Shown piece by piece: positions 24,001 through 36,900 of a DNA stretch of 64,000 nt. The stretch spans positions 12,439,787-12,503,786 of the forward strand of contig NC_068350.1 of NCBI RefSeq assembly GCF_014633365.1. The letters run 5' to 3'. The notes below the pieces were generated by a model. It was not told the DNA's origin, ran no database searches, and was given only the letters and a program-made list of their open reading frames with translations. Position 1 is the first letter of the stretch. The number at the start of each line of letters is the position of its first letter. A program made the translations under genes and the position numbers. The DNA is from Diospyros lotus. Lineage: Eukaryota; Streptophyta; Magnoliopsida; Ericales; Ebenaceae.

Positions 24001-27000
24001 GTATTTAGCTTAGTAACAGGAGCAAAAGTGTCTAGGTAGTCAATGCCATAGACTTGATTCTTAGTTACTAGCCTTGCCTTATACTGATCTAGGGTCCCAT
24101 CAGATTTGTACTTAATGGTGTACACCCACTTGCATCCTACTGGTTGTTTTCCTTTTGGCAATTGAACTAGCTCCCATGTTTTATTTTTCTCCAAGGCTAC
24201 CATCTCGACTTCCATAGCATTCCTCCAGTTCTCATCCCTTACAGCTTTGGAAAAATGGTGGGGAAGGGGAATGGTATGTAGGCTGGTTAGGAAGGCTTTG
24301 TGGGAGGTAGATAGTTTTGAATAGGAGAGGAACAGGTGCAAAGGGTGCTGGGTGCAGGTCCTAGTTCCCTTTCTAAGGGCAATAGGCCATTCAAGGTCAT
24401 TAGGGGAAAATGTAGGATCACTCTTAGCTTCAATGGGTTCTGATGTAGAAGAATCAAAAGGTGTACCTGTTGGATTGTTAAGAGGTTTGGTAGTGCTGGC
24501 AGGTTCAGGAGAGGAATTGGACTCCTGGTTGTGCATAGGGCTAGGAACTAGCGTCTGCCACTTGGAGTAGACCTTGAGAGGAGGAAGACTTGGGGGGGTC
24601 TCCTCTGGAATCTTGTCTAATGCAGTCTGTTTGTGAACCAGATCCAAAGGGGATGTGGAATAAGGAGAAAATTCTAGATTAGGGAGACACACTGATGACT
24701 CCCTATCAGAAACGACTTGGTGATTCGAAGATTGATCAAAATAAGGAGAATTTTCCACAAAAGTGACATCAGCGGAGACTAGGAATTTCTTGGAAGAAGG
24801 GTGATAACACCTATAGCCTTTTTGGGTGGAGGAATAACCCACAAAGATGCACTTGAGAGCTCTAGGGTCTAGTTTGCCTCTATGAGGATTATGAACATGC
24901 ACAAAGGAGACACCCAAAAATCTTTGGTTTCCAGTCATTAGAGATGTGAGTTTCAGGAAAATGTTTGTTTAGGAGTTGAATGGGGCTATAGGACCTGAGA
25001 TTTTGTGAAGGTAGTCTATTGATGAGAGTAGTGGCAGTCAAAACAGCTTCTCCCCAATAATTTTTTGGAACATTATGGTGGAAAAGTAGTGCCCTAGTCA
25101 CAGCCAATAGATGTCCATTTTTTCTCTCGGCCACTCATTTTGTTGAGGGGTGTATGGACAAGATGATTCATGGATGATGCCTTTTTGTTGACAAAATTGT
25201 GTGAGGGAATGGTTGAAAAAATCTTTGGCATTATCAGATCTTGATTGGCACCCCAAATTGAGTACTAATCATGTTATAGAAGTTAGAAAAAATAGTGCTT
25301 ACTTCAGATTTATTTTTCATAAGAAACAACCACATTACCCTAGTGCAATCATCTACAAATGTTATGAACCACCTTGCCCCAGAAATATTGGGAATAGGTG
25401 CGAGGCCCCAAACTTCACTATGAATAAGAGTGAATGGAAGAGAGGTTCTTTTATTAGATGAAGAATAAGTCACCCTTTTATGTTTAGCAAATTCACAAAT
25501 AGAGCAATGAAAATCCCTAATATCAACACTCCTAAATAAGGCTGGAAACATGACTCTAAGGATAAAAAATGAAGGATGACCAAGACGATGGTGATGTAAC
25601 CAGATCTGGTTTTTATCGAATTGCACCAAATAGGACACGAGATTCACCTTGCCCTTGTTTTCCTGCTCACTTGATCCATCAAAGTAGTATAGGCCAGCCC
25701 TAGCTTTAGCAAGCCCAATCATTTTCTTCGACTCCTATTCTTGAATTTTACAAAAGGTGGAGGAGAAGTTAGCACTGCAATTATTGTTTAGGATAAGTTT
25801 TTGAATGGAAATAAGGTTGGTGAACAGTTTAGGGACATGGAGAACATCCTTAAGGATAAGATGTTTATTAAGAATAATGTCTCCTTGGCCAACAACAGGG
25901 TTATCTTTCTAGAACTTGAACAAGGGCTACAGGTAATGAAATAATGGGGTAAAGAGGTCATATGATCCGTTGCCCCAGAATCAAGGATCCAAGAGTTAGA
26001 TTGAGTTGTTCTCGAAGCATGTAAGGCAAGAGAATGAGGGGACATACCTGTAAGTGCAAGAGAACATGTACCTTTTTCTTTCTTGTCAAGGGAGTTTAAA
26101 AAATTTCTTAACTTCTCAATTTCTGCCCGGTTAAACTCCAAGCCATCTCCTTGTTCCTTGTGTTCTGCTAGTTTCTGCTCTCCTTGTTGTTGGCTGTTGG
26201 CCATATAAGCTTGATTCTAGCCTCCCAGTTGTCTTCCTTTAGATGGTTTCCCATGAAGCTTCCAGCATCTCTCTATGGTATGCCTTGGTTTTTTGCAAAA
26301 GGTACACCATAGAGAGTCTCGAGGATCTTTGTCGCCTACAGCCTTATCCCCGACAACCTTATTTTCTTCTTGAGGACCCCAGTTAGGACCCTTCAATGCC
26401 ACTAATGCTGATCTTTCCATAGGGACAGTGTCCAGCATTACTCCTCTTTGCCCTTCTTCAGCCCGGATTAGAGAGATTACCTCATTTAGGGAAGGTAGCT
26501 CCTCTTTACCAAGTATTTGAACTCTTACTGCATCAAACTCCATATTAAGACCAGCCAAGAAATCGTAGGTTCTTTCTTTCTCCACAAATCTTTTATGTAA
26601 GGCTGCATCTTACTGCATCTCATCTTTAGGCATTGGTAATGGTCCAATTCTTGCCATAGAGTTTTTAGCACATTAGAGTATTCAGCGATAGATCTTACCC
26701 CTTGTTTAGTTGATGCAATCTTGGTCTGAACCTCATAGATCTGTGCTGCATCTTTCACCTTAGAATAGGTGATGTTGACAGTCTCCCAAATATCTTTAAC
26801 GATTGTTAAAAACATCACAATATCACTTATCTTCGGTACCATTGAATTCCATAGCCAAGACATCACTAAGGAATCCTCCTCATCCCATGCAGCAAACATG
26901 GGATCTCCTTCCTTGGGGCCGGTTTCTAAGGGGTGGCTTATCTTCCCTTTTCCCTTGAGAAAGGTTTGGATAAGTTGAGACCACTTTAGGTAGTTTCTTC

Positions 27001-27960
27001 CGTTGAACTAGTAGGCCGCCTGAATATTTTGTAATTCTCCCCCACTGCTTGTACTGCTAGTTCCAGAGAATGGAACTTTTGAAGAGCTGCTCGTGTCAAC
27101 GGCTTTTGGTATAGGATTATTGTTGGAGATAGTAGACATCTTAGGAAGATCTTGGAAACTTAATCGGGTAAAGAAAGAAGGCCAAAGAAACTGGCTGCAA
27201 TCGTTCAAGAAATGGAACCAAAAAAAACCCAGAATGGCACTGATTGCCGGAGCAGAACAAAAAAAAAAAAAAACGGCAATGAAGGTCGAGAAAAAGAGCC
27301 CTTTAGATGGCTGGCTCTGATACCATGTTAAAAGAGAGTTTTAGGAAGAATTAAACTTGTATTGTACCATGTATGTTGCTGCATATATATATACAAGAGA
27401 CATCCTAATATTTCTCCTAAAAACTAGGAAAAGATTACAACCCTAACTAATAGGAATAGATAACAATATTATCTCTATATTTTACAGATTTACATAGGAG
27501 ATAAACAATGGTATAATCTTGACTTATCTTTAGAATTATCTTCGGCTTCTTATCCTCTTATCTCAATCCTTTACTCGTTGACAAACAAAATGTAGCAAAA
27601 CAATTTTTTTTGTTCTGACAGCAAAATGTCACTGATTAATATGCATGTACATCTATGCTAAAATTTGTTTGTTAGATTATTGCGAAGTGTTTCATTGCTT
27701 GATTCTTCAGCTATTTCTTTATTTTCTTTCTGCAGTAAATGCTGGGATTTTATCTCAAGAAGTTGTGCTAGGAACTAGCACTCCGGGGCTTCGGTCCATG
27801 GCAGTCAGTTCGGATGGGAAGCACCTGGCTGCTGGTGATTGCCAGGGAAACCTCCATATCTACAACCTATACACATCTGATTATATATGTTTTCGGGTAA
27901 AATATAGGCACTGATATTTTTTCCTGAAAAATCTCTATTTATAGCATTATGAGCATGAGG

Positions 27961-27996
<36 letters not shown>

Positions 27997-30900
27997 ATAT
28001 CTTATATCCTTTGTAAACTCATGCAAATGATCATGTACAAGTGTTTGGGATTTCTGGCAGGATACTCATGATGCAGAAATTCTGTCCTTAAGCTTTAGCC
28101 TGTCAGACAAGAAGGATGTTTTTTCTGAAAAAAAATTAAGAAGCAATCACTTTCTTGCTTCGGGGGGTCGGGATCAAATGATACATCTTTATGATGTTGA
28201 AAGGTCAGGTGGTGATATTTTTGCAGCTCATTTAGATTTTGGATGCATCTTCTATTCACCATTTATTTTTCCTTCTTTCCCATCAGCAATTTCGATGTCA
28301 TTGGAAGTGTTGATGATCATTCAGCCGCTGTCACTTCTGTAAAACTCACCAGTGATGGCTGTAAGATTTTAAGTTGTAGTACTGATAGGTGAGTTCCTAA
28401 AGCAAGCTTAGAGGTTGTATAAAATAATTCAACTCAGTTTTATTTGTTGTCACTCTGAACAAGAGTATATTATTCCTCCTTTGATTGCGTTTCTAGCCTG
28501 TTGCATCAAACATCTGTTAAATCCATGAGATAACTTAGTTTCAAAGTTCTATTCTGTTGTTTGGTGATATGATCTGCCTTATTTTTCACTATTTTCTTGG
28601 TGCAAACACATGTTATTCCTAAGTTGCTATGAGGAATATTTGAAGCAATTGATTTCCTAGTTGCATCCAACTATATGTATGTGTTTCTTCCTGTAGGTCT
28701 CTGATGATTCATGATGTTGCTGTAACAAATACTGGTTGTAAGATTAGTCGTCATAATAATCAAATGTCATGTTTTGGGACTGTATATGACATGGCTGTAG
28801 ATCCTACTGTTGAAGTTGCTGTTACAGTCGGGCAGGTAAACCAACATTCTAAAGATAGCATTCTGTGAACAAAATGTTTGGACCTGTTGGCTGCTAATGT
28901 TTCCTGCTAGAAATTATGCTGGTCATCTCTTCAGGAACCATATAGATTGAATCTAGACATCTTATATGCTGGCCTTTGCTTGGGGCTATCTAATGAAGAA
29001 GTTCTGGTGGCAGGGTAAGAAGATAAATACATTCAGCATTGCTACTGGGAAACTTATTAGATCATTTAAGAAAGATGGAGATTTCAGAGACCTGCTAAAG
29101 GTGAGCCATGTTAATATGGTAAGCAAGTCATGGTTACAAATACATCAGAATGATCTTATGCTTCCAAACTAATTGTTTTGACAGGTAATTGTGGACCCAA
29201 CCTGCAGTTTTCTGGTTTGCACTTACTCTGACAGGTCCATCTGCATGCATGACTTTTTTACTGGGGATATTGTTGCACGTGGGGTGGGGCATGGAGAAGT
29301 TATCACTGGCATTATTTTTTTGCCTGATTGCAAGCACATTGTTTCTGTGAGTTTCTGCTATTTTTCCTTGGTATAAATGCGTATTTCACTGTGCTGCATT
29401 TATTCATTATCAAATTTCTCTAGTTGTTTTTACTAATGCTAATTTCTCACACACTTTGTACTGAGAATTGTTGATTGATTCTCGAAGCTTATGAGGAAAT
29501 TGGATGATGATCTCTTGGGCTAATCTTCCTAAATTAAGATAGATTCTATCTCCAAAATTTAGAAAGAAGTTTTGATTTAGATATTTCCTTTTCTTGTCTT
29601 TGCATCTTTTGATTTCTTTGTATAGTGTACATCATATCTTTCCTTTTTTATGTATCTTTCCTATATTGTATTCTTCTTCCCTATTAATAGGGAATGTAAT
29701 TTAGTGTTCACATTCATTGAGAGTAATAATATTCTTCGGTTCTTCCTACATCTTTTGAGCCAACTTCTATATGGTATTAGAGCCTATTCTCTCAAGTCAT
29801 TAGTTGTGAGCCTTCATTGCCACAATAACTCTTTGTTCTTCCCTTCACCACTCTTGCTATCATTCCATATAATGTCTGAAATCTCTAAAACTACTCCTCC
29901 CATCTCAACGAGGGAAGTAATGCCAATCAAGCAATCAAGTAGAGGTGCTCTTGCTGGTGAGTTGCCAGGCATGCACCATTCATACCGCCTAGATGGTGGT
30001 AACTCTACCTTCAGTGGTCTTAGCTAGTGAGAACCTTTTTGAAGGGTCGGGGGAAGATTGTTCATCTCATCGGTCTAGCACCTAAGGCTTTAGATCCCAC
30101 GTTTGCTGCTTGGGATCCTTTTCTTGATTTTCATCTTCTCCTTCATCGCCATCCACCCCTTGCCTTGATCGCCCTGATCTTCAGGTTTATCAGTGGGGTT
30201 CTCGACTTGTGGCCCAACCAGCAACACCTGTCGTCACTAGTTCGAGGGAGCTTTCCCCTGATTCATCCTCTGTGCTCGTTAGTTCTTCCTCCTTTGGTCG
30301 TCACCCTCTGATCTTGACTTACCTATCGCTCTTCATAAAAGTACTCGTCATTGCACTACTCTCCATCCCATTTCACATTTTGTTAGTTATAATTCTTTGT
30401 CCCTTAGATATTTTGCTTTTATTTCTTCTTTATCTTTTGTTTCTCTTCCTAAATCTGTTTCCGAAGCTCTTTCCCATCTAGGGTGGCAGGCTACTATGGC
30501 TAATGAAATGTCTGCCTTACATTCCATTGGGACTTGGTACCTCTTCCCAAGAGTAAGTTTACTGTTGGTTGTTGCAGGGTTTACACTGTTAAAGTTGGTC
30601 CTAACGGTTAGATTGATTGCCTCAGGTTTTTGATCTTGATTATGGTGATACCTTTTCCCCTGTTGCTAAGATCTCCATTGTTCGCCTTTTTTTGTCCCTT
30701 GTTGCTATGTTTCACTAGCCAGTTCATCAATTGTACATAAAAAATGCCTTTCTTCACGGCGATTTACAGGAAGAGGTGTATATGGAGCAACCTTTTGTCT
30801 TTGTTGCTTAGGGGGAGTCTGAGCTAGTGTACCATCTTCGAAAATCCTTAAATGGTTTAAAACAGTTTCCTCGAGCTTGGTTTGGTCGATTCAGTTCAAT

Positions 30901-33900
30901 TGTTCTTGAGTTTGGGTTAATTCGTAGTGAAGTTGATCATTCTATTTTTTATCGCTCTCAGTCTGGCTGCCACATTCTTCTAATAGTGTATGTTGATGAT
31001 ATAGTACTTACAGGGGATGGTGATGTTGGTATCACTGAATTGAAGACACATCTTCACCAACAATTTCAGACTAAGGATCTGGGTTCCTTAAAATATTTTT
31101 TGGGTATTGAGGTAGCTTGGTCAAAACAAGGAATCTATATTTCTCAAAGAAAGTATGCCTTGGATATGCTAGAGGAGAGACAGTGTTTCTTAGGTGTAAG
31201 CCAATAGATACTCCTATGGATCTGAATATCAGACTGTTACTAGGACAGGGGGAGTCTTTTTCTAACCCTAGGCACTATCGTTGACTGGTTGGGAAACTTA
31301 ACTACCTCACAATCACAAGTTCTGATATTTCATTTGCTGTAAATGTGGTAAGTCAGTTATTGGATTCACTTTGTGATAGTCACTAGAATGCAGTGATTCG
31401 TATTATTTGGTATATTAAGGCTGCTCTCGGTCGGGGTGTATTGAATTAGAATCATGGATACAGTCAGATTGTGGGATATACGGATGCTGATTGGGCAGGA
31501 TCACCTAGTGACAGACGATCCACATCTAGATATTATGTATTTGTGGGTGAAAACTTAGTCTCTTAGAAAATTAAGAAACAAACTGTTGTCGCCAGGTCCA
31601 GTGTAGAAGCTGAATATAGGGCAATGGTCGTAACAACATGCAAACTAATGTGATTGAAACCATTAATTGAGGAGTTAGGAGTTACTCAAGTCAGGTCTAT
31701 GTAATTGATTTGTGACAATTAGGCTGCAATGCATATTGCTTCTAATCTTGTGTTTCATGAGAAAACTAGGCATATTGAAATTGATTGCCACTTTGTTAGA
31801 GAAAATGTGCTATTTAGGGATCTAACGATTAATTGGTTGATTTACTCATCAAGTCACTTAGAGGTTTTAGTGTGAATTACACTTGTATCAAATTGGGCAT
31901 GCTCAATATATATGCTCCAGTTTTAGGGAGAGTGTTAAATAAGAAGGGGTATTAGTGTAAATAGCTTAAAATTCTTGTATATATATTCCTTGTATTACAC
32001 ACTTGATGAATGAATACATTATTTTCTTCTCACAATAAGTATGGCCCTAATAAAGTGTGCAGACTGGAGAAAGCCTTGTATGGTCTGAAACAGTCTCTGC
32101 GAACTTGGGTTGGAAAATTCACTAAGGCTATGATGAATTTTGGGTATAGGCAGAGTCATGGTCACCATACTTTATTTGTGAAACATTCTGGCAAGGGAAA
32201 AATTACAGTCCTATTGGTATTTGTAAATGATATTATAGTTGTCGAAAGTGATGAGGAAGAAAAACTCAGGTTGAAAACACAATTGGCTCTAGAATTTGAG
32301 ATGGAAGAGCTAGAGAAATTGAAATGCTTCCTTAGGATTGAAGTGGCATATTCCAAACAAGGGATATTTATATCTCAACAAAAGTATATCCTTGATCTGC
32401 TTAAGGAAACATGAACCCTTGGGTGTAAACCAATGAGTACACCTATTAATCCAAATCATAGAATTAGTCAAGAAAGCAAGAAGGGAACAATTGTTGATAA
32501 AGGACGATAACAAAGGTTGGTAGGGAGATTGATTTATGTCTCACACACTAGACTTGACATGACTTATGCAGTGTAGTCGTCAGCCAGTTCATGCACAATC
32601 CTAAGGAAGAACATCTACAAGTAATTCAAAGAATTCTCAAGTACTTGAAAGCTACTCCAGGAAAATGAATTTTGTTCAAAAGGAAGTGATCTGATAGTAA
32701 AAGCATACACAGATGCTGATTATGCAGGATCTCTTATAGACAGGAGGTCAGCTACAAGTTATTGCAATTTCTTAGGAGGAATTTGGTTATGTGGAGGAGC
32801 AAGAAACAAAATGTGGTAGCCAGATCGAGTGTAGTAGCAGAATTTCGTGTTATGGCTCTTGGTGTTTGTTAACTCTTTTGGATCAAAATAATTCTAAAAG
32901 ATTTGATGATTGAAGGAAGTGGATCAATGAAATTCTTTTGTGATAACAAATTAGCTATTAGTATAGCACACAATTCGGTTCAACATGATTGAATGAAGCA
33001 TGTGGAAGTGGACAAACATTTCTTCAAAGAGAAGATTGACAGTGGACTTATTACTATCTCTCACGTGACATTAGAAAACCAGTTAGCTGTTATTTTAACT
33101 ACTTCAAGGTTTCGGGAGATTTTTGGCAAGCTGGGAATGGAAGATATCTGCTCACCAGCTTGAGGGGGAGTGTTGAAAGAGGCTGAATAAATTAGAGGAT
33201 TTACCCAAGATATGGAATAATAGTATGGAATGTACAGATATTTTCTCTGTATTAGGTAATTTCCAATTGTACAGATTTCCTTTGAATAAATTAGAGGATT
33301 TACCCAAGATATGGAATAATAGTATGGAATGTACAGATATTTTCTCTGTATTAGGTAATTTCCAATTGTACAGATTTCCTTTGTAACTAGTTCCTTAATA
33401 GGTTGATTACTAGTTTCCTTATGTAGGTGTCAAGATTCACCTTAAATAGGGCTGTAATTTCATTCTGAAAATACAGAAGAATCATTAGAATTCCTTCATT
33501 TCCAAAATTTTGGAAACATATTTAAAAAATTGAAAACAGCAATGAAGTTAGACAGCCCTTAACTTTTGAATACCTGGAAAAAACCATGTGCTTCTTTAAC
33601 CTATAATCTTTACTTTTTGAAGTTTCTTCAGGTCATTTATTTAAAACACTGAACAAAAAAGGATTGTTCTATACCATCCTGTGTTTGGGCGTGGTATCTT
33701 TGCTCTTGTGCTTCATGTGTGCTCCTGCTATCATTGCAAGGCATGAAGATCATAACACCTCACATTTTGTGAAAGCATCCAAATAACTAACTTGTTTCAT
33801 AGTTTGGTCTCTTAAAAATCTGGAGCTGGTCAAAGAGCCACTATTCTACAAAACAAAGTCTGCAATATTTATCTCTTGGACATCCTGTTGATGCAATTGT

Positions 33901-36900
33901 TGCATCAATAAGAACAGAGTTTGCTTAATAAAACAATGCATGAGTTCTGCATATAGCTTATAGAATTTCACAATTACCATATTGTAAGCCATTTAAATAG
34001 CAAGGTGTGAATTCATAATTTCATTTTTGCACCTCCTGTATTATGGTTTTGAATTGCTTATTCTAGATTGGTCTGTGTTGTTCACATGATTCTGTCTTTT
34101 GACTGGCTGGCTGCTCAATGGAGTTTAATCAATTAAATAGTGTCTGTAGTAGAGTTATTTAGCCTTTTTCAGAATTTGCCTAAATCCTTCTAGGTGACAA
34201 CCTTACAGGCTCACAATTGATATAGTTAACAATTCAGTTTGTTTCCTTGTTGAGTTTTATTAAGCCAATATATTGCTCCAAAATCAATTCAAAACTATAC
34301 TTGGAGGAAGAATGCTGCCAGGTTACTGTTTTGCCCCACTAATTAAATTTCATTCAGATGAATAAAACATATAGACTTATTTAGAAGAGAATGTGAGATT
34401 AAGTTAATTTTATTTTCTCCCCCATCCCCACTGCCTTCTGATGGAATTGCTGTGAATTGAGAAGTGGAGAAAGCTCTTCTGACATTGTGAAGGCCTTACA
34501 AAACTTTTTTATGTATTCAGGTTGCTGGTGATTGTTGTATTTTCATTTGGAAAGTGCCTGCTTCATTGTCTTCAAAGATATGGCAGAAAATTAAGGGCAA
34601 TTCCAGGCAGCTGTTCCCAACCGCTTTAAACCAAACCAAATTTCATGGATGCAAAAGTGATCATGAAGATGTGACACTGCCAGAGAGCTCCACTCCAATC
34701 AGTGAAAAACTTTTTTGTCAAGGAGGCAATCTTCAAGAGACATCAACATTTAAGTTCAGCATTTCCAGACTCCCCAAGTGGGCACAAGCCAGAGTAACTA
34801 GCCCCCAGATCATGCCTAAAGCTTTAAAAGGCACTTTGTCCCAGGTATTCTTTTCATCTCTTCTTATTAGTTTTTGGCTTGACACAACTCTGTTACCTTG
34901 TGATTCTTCTAGATATCAAGTAGATGAGGTTCACTGCTCAACCTCTCAACATGCTCATCCTCCCTACAAAATGTTTCAGACTCACAGCAGTTAATGGAGG
35001 CATGAAAATAAATATGGCCATTTTGCCTAAGGCATTTAGGCCTTCACCATAATCCATAGAATAGTGACTCCTGCTTGCCAATACCATATTCTGCCATGTA
35101 GCCTGTCCTGTCCTGTAGTTTATTTTTATCAACTAGACTGCTCAACTTTCAATTTGGACCCAATGTTTACATAGAGAAATGAAGGCTAATTATTATCCCA
35201 ATGCTTAAAGTGCTATATTGTTCCAACCATTATCTTTTCTCTAGCAACTTTTAGAACTTCTTCTCAGAGATTCTGATCATTTCTCTGCTCACTTCTTCCC
35301 ACTGTTGATAGCAAGAAATTGGATGGGCAGTCTTCTCTACCTCGGTTGGTAGTCATGCAAACCCTGATATTCAAACCCCAAATAAACATGATTTGACATG
35401 CAGCAAACCGTTTCTTGGTAGCATGTCAATATATTCATCAGATATTGCTACTGGCGACAGATCTGAAATGTCTCAAGAAGCCCATAGGTGAACTTTAATA
35501 ACTTTTTCTAGTGACGATTTTCTTTTCTTTTTTTTTTTTAACTATGAAGGGGAAGTGCTTTGCTACATTATCATGCTCTCATAATTTTGTATTTTTGCTT
35601 TAGGAGGAGCTTCGCATTGGACAGGCGTTGGCTCAAAATTCATACTGTGTGTTTGGATTTACTAAATTCCCCAGGGGTTTGTGATATGGACATGAAGGTG
35701 CTGGTGTCTGGTCCAAGTTGTTGTCTATGTAAGAGCCAAAACTTTACGACCTTATCTTTTACATTAATGGTACCATGAAGGATGATGACGTTAAGCAGTG
35801 AAGCGCATCTTAACTTTTCTTTTTCCTAGCTTCATTGTGTGTGTGTTATGTGTTGTAAAGTAACATGTGGTTGGTTGGCTGCTAAATTTTGATCTACAAG
35901 AAGAAATGATTTTGTGATTGATTTAGGATGTGAGGAGTAATCCTTGGGTGGATACTACTTATCTTCTACATTCCCTCGAAAAGTAGACCCTGGAACTTTA
36001 AGCAAATCTGGAGGAAAGATCTGTTGCATCTTGTCTAGAACAACAACAAAATTAGGAGATACTTTGAGACCAAGTTTATGACATAAGAAGAGATATGTCT
36101 CTTGGTAGACCTTTAGTGAAAATATTAGCAATTTTGTTGAGTTGTATATAGAGATGATAGCTATGTTTGTATATTACACCTATGGTTAGTTTTATGTTAG
36201 GACTCAAGGTTTATGGCCCATTTAGTATTTATATATATAGGTGTACTGTTTATTAGTTTAATACATGAAAATTTTCTCCAACTAGGGTTTTCTCTCTCTT
36301 ACTAAGTTCACATGGTATCAGAGCCACCATACAAACCTTAACCCAACCCTAGTTTCAGTCGTCGTCGTTGTTGTCACCATTGCCTCCGTTGTTCGAGTCG
36401 CCAACGACTGCTGCCACCTACCGTGCTGTTGAACACTATCGCTTCTCGTTGCCATCGAGCGCCTGATGGCTGGACAATGGTGGCGGCGAACCCTGATGGT
36501 GGTAGTAGTGTTATCCAATGGTGGCCGGACAGTGGGGTTCTAGTATTGGGCAGTGACGATTAGGGTTTGACGGTCGCTGGAAAAAGATACACAATGACGG
36601 TTAGGGTTTTTTTTCTCATCGATGGCTCTAATACCATGTGAGAAAATAATTACAAGAGAAAACTTAGGAGACTAGCCTCTCTTGGCTTGTTATTTATAAT
36701 AAGTATAATGGGCCTTAAACCTATGGGTTTATCTACTTACAAATAAAACACACACATATAATAATTATAATATATACTAATAATTCTAACAGTATTATCC
36801 CAGGATTAGAAGAAGAAAATGAGTGAAGAGACAAACTTGGGAGATTGCTAGATGCAGAAATAGATTGTGATGAAAAAGAAGAAGAAAACAAAGTAAGAAA

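Larger units (their letters stand above)
22465..27583 (-). mobile_element. Complete but inactive Ty1/copia element in intron 8, antisense to the gene
   Basis: Two LTRs of 260 and 258 bp (22465-22724 and 27326-27583) begin TGTTAAAAG and end GTTGACA, flanked by a perfect 5-bp duplication AACAA (22460-22464 and 27584-27588). The primer site reads TGGTATCAGAGCC on the minus strand directly beside the right LTR (27313-27325), and a purine tract (AGAGGGAG on the minus strand) lies beside the left LTR. Domain order gag, protease, integrase, reverse transcriptase, RNase H marks it as copia. Stops and frameshifts break the coding. The LTRs differ by roughly ten substitutions by eye. Confidence 0.95.

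Noticed and set aside
23790..25722. Long minus-strand frames as independent host genes
   Set aside because: They are copia integrase and RT segments between matching LTRs with target duplication.
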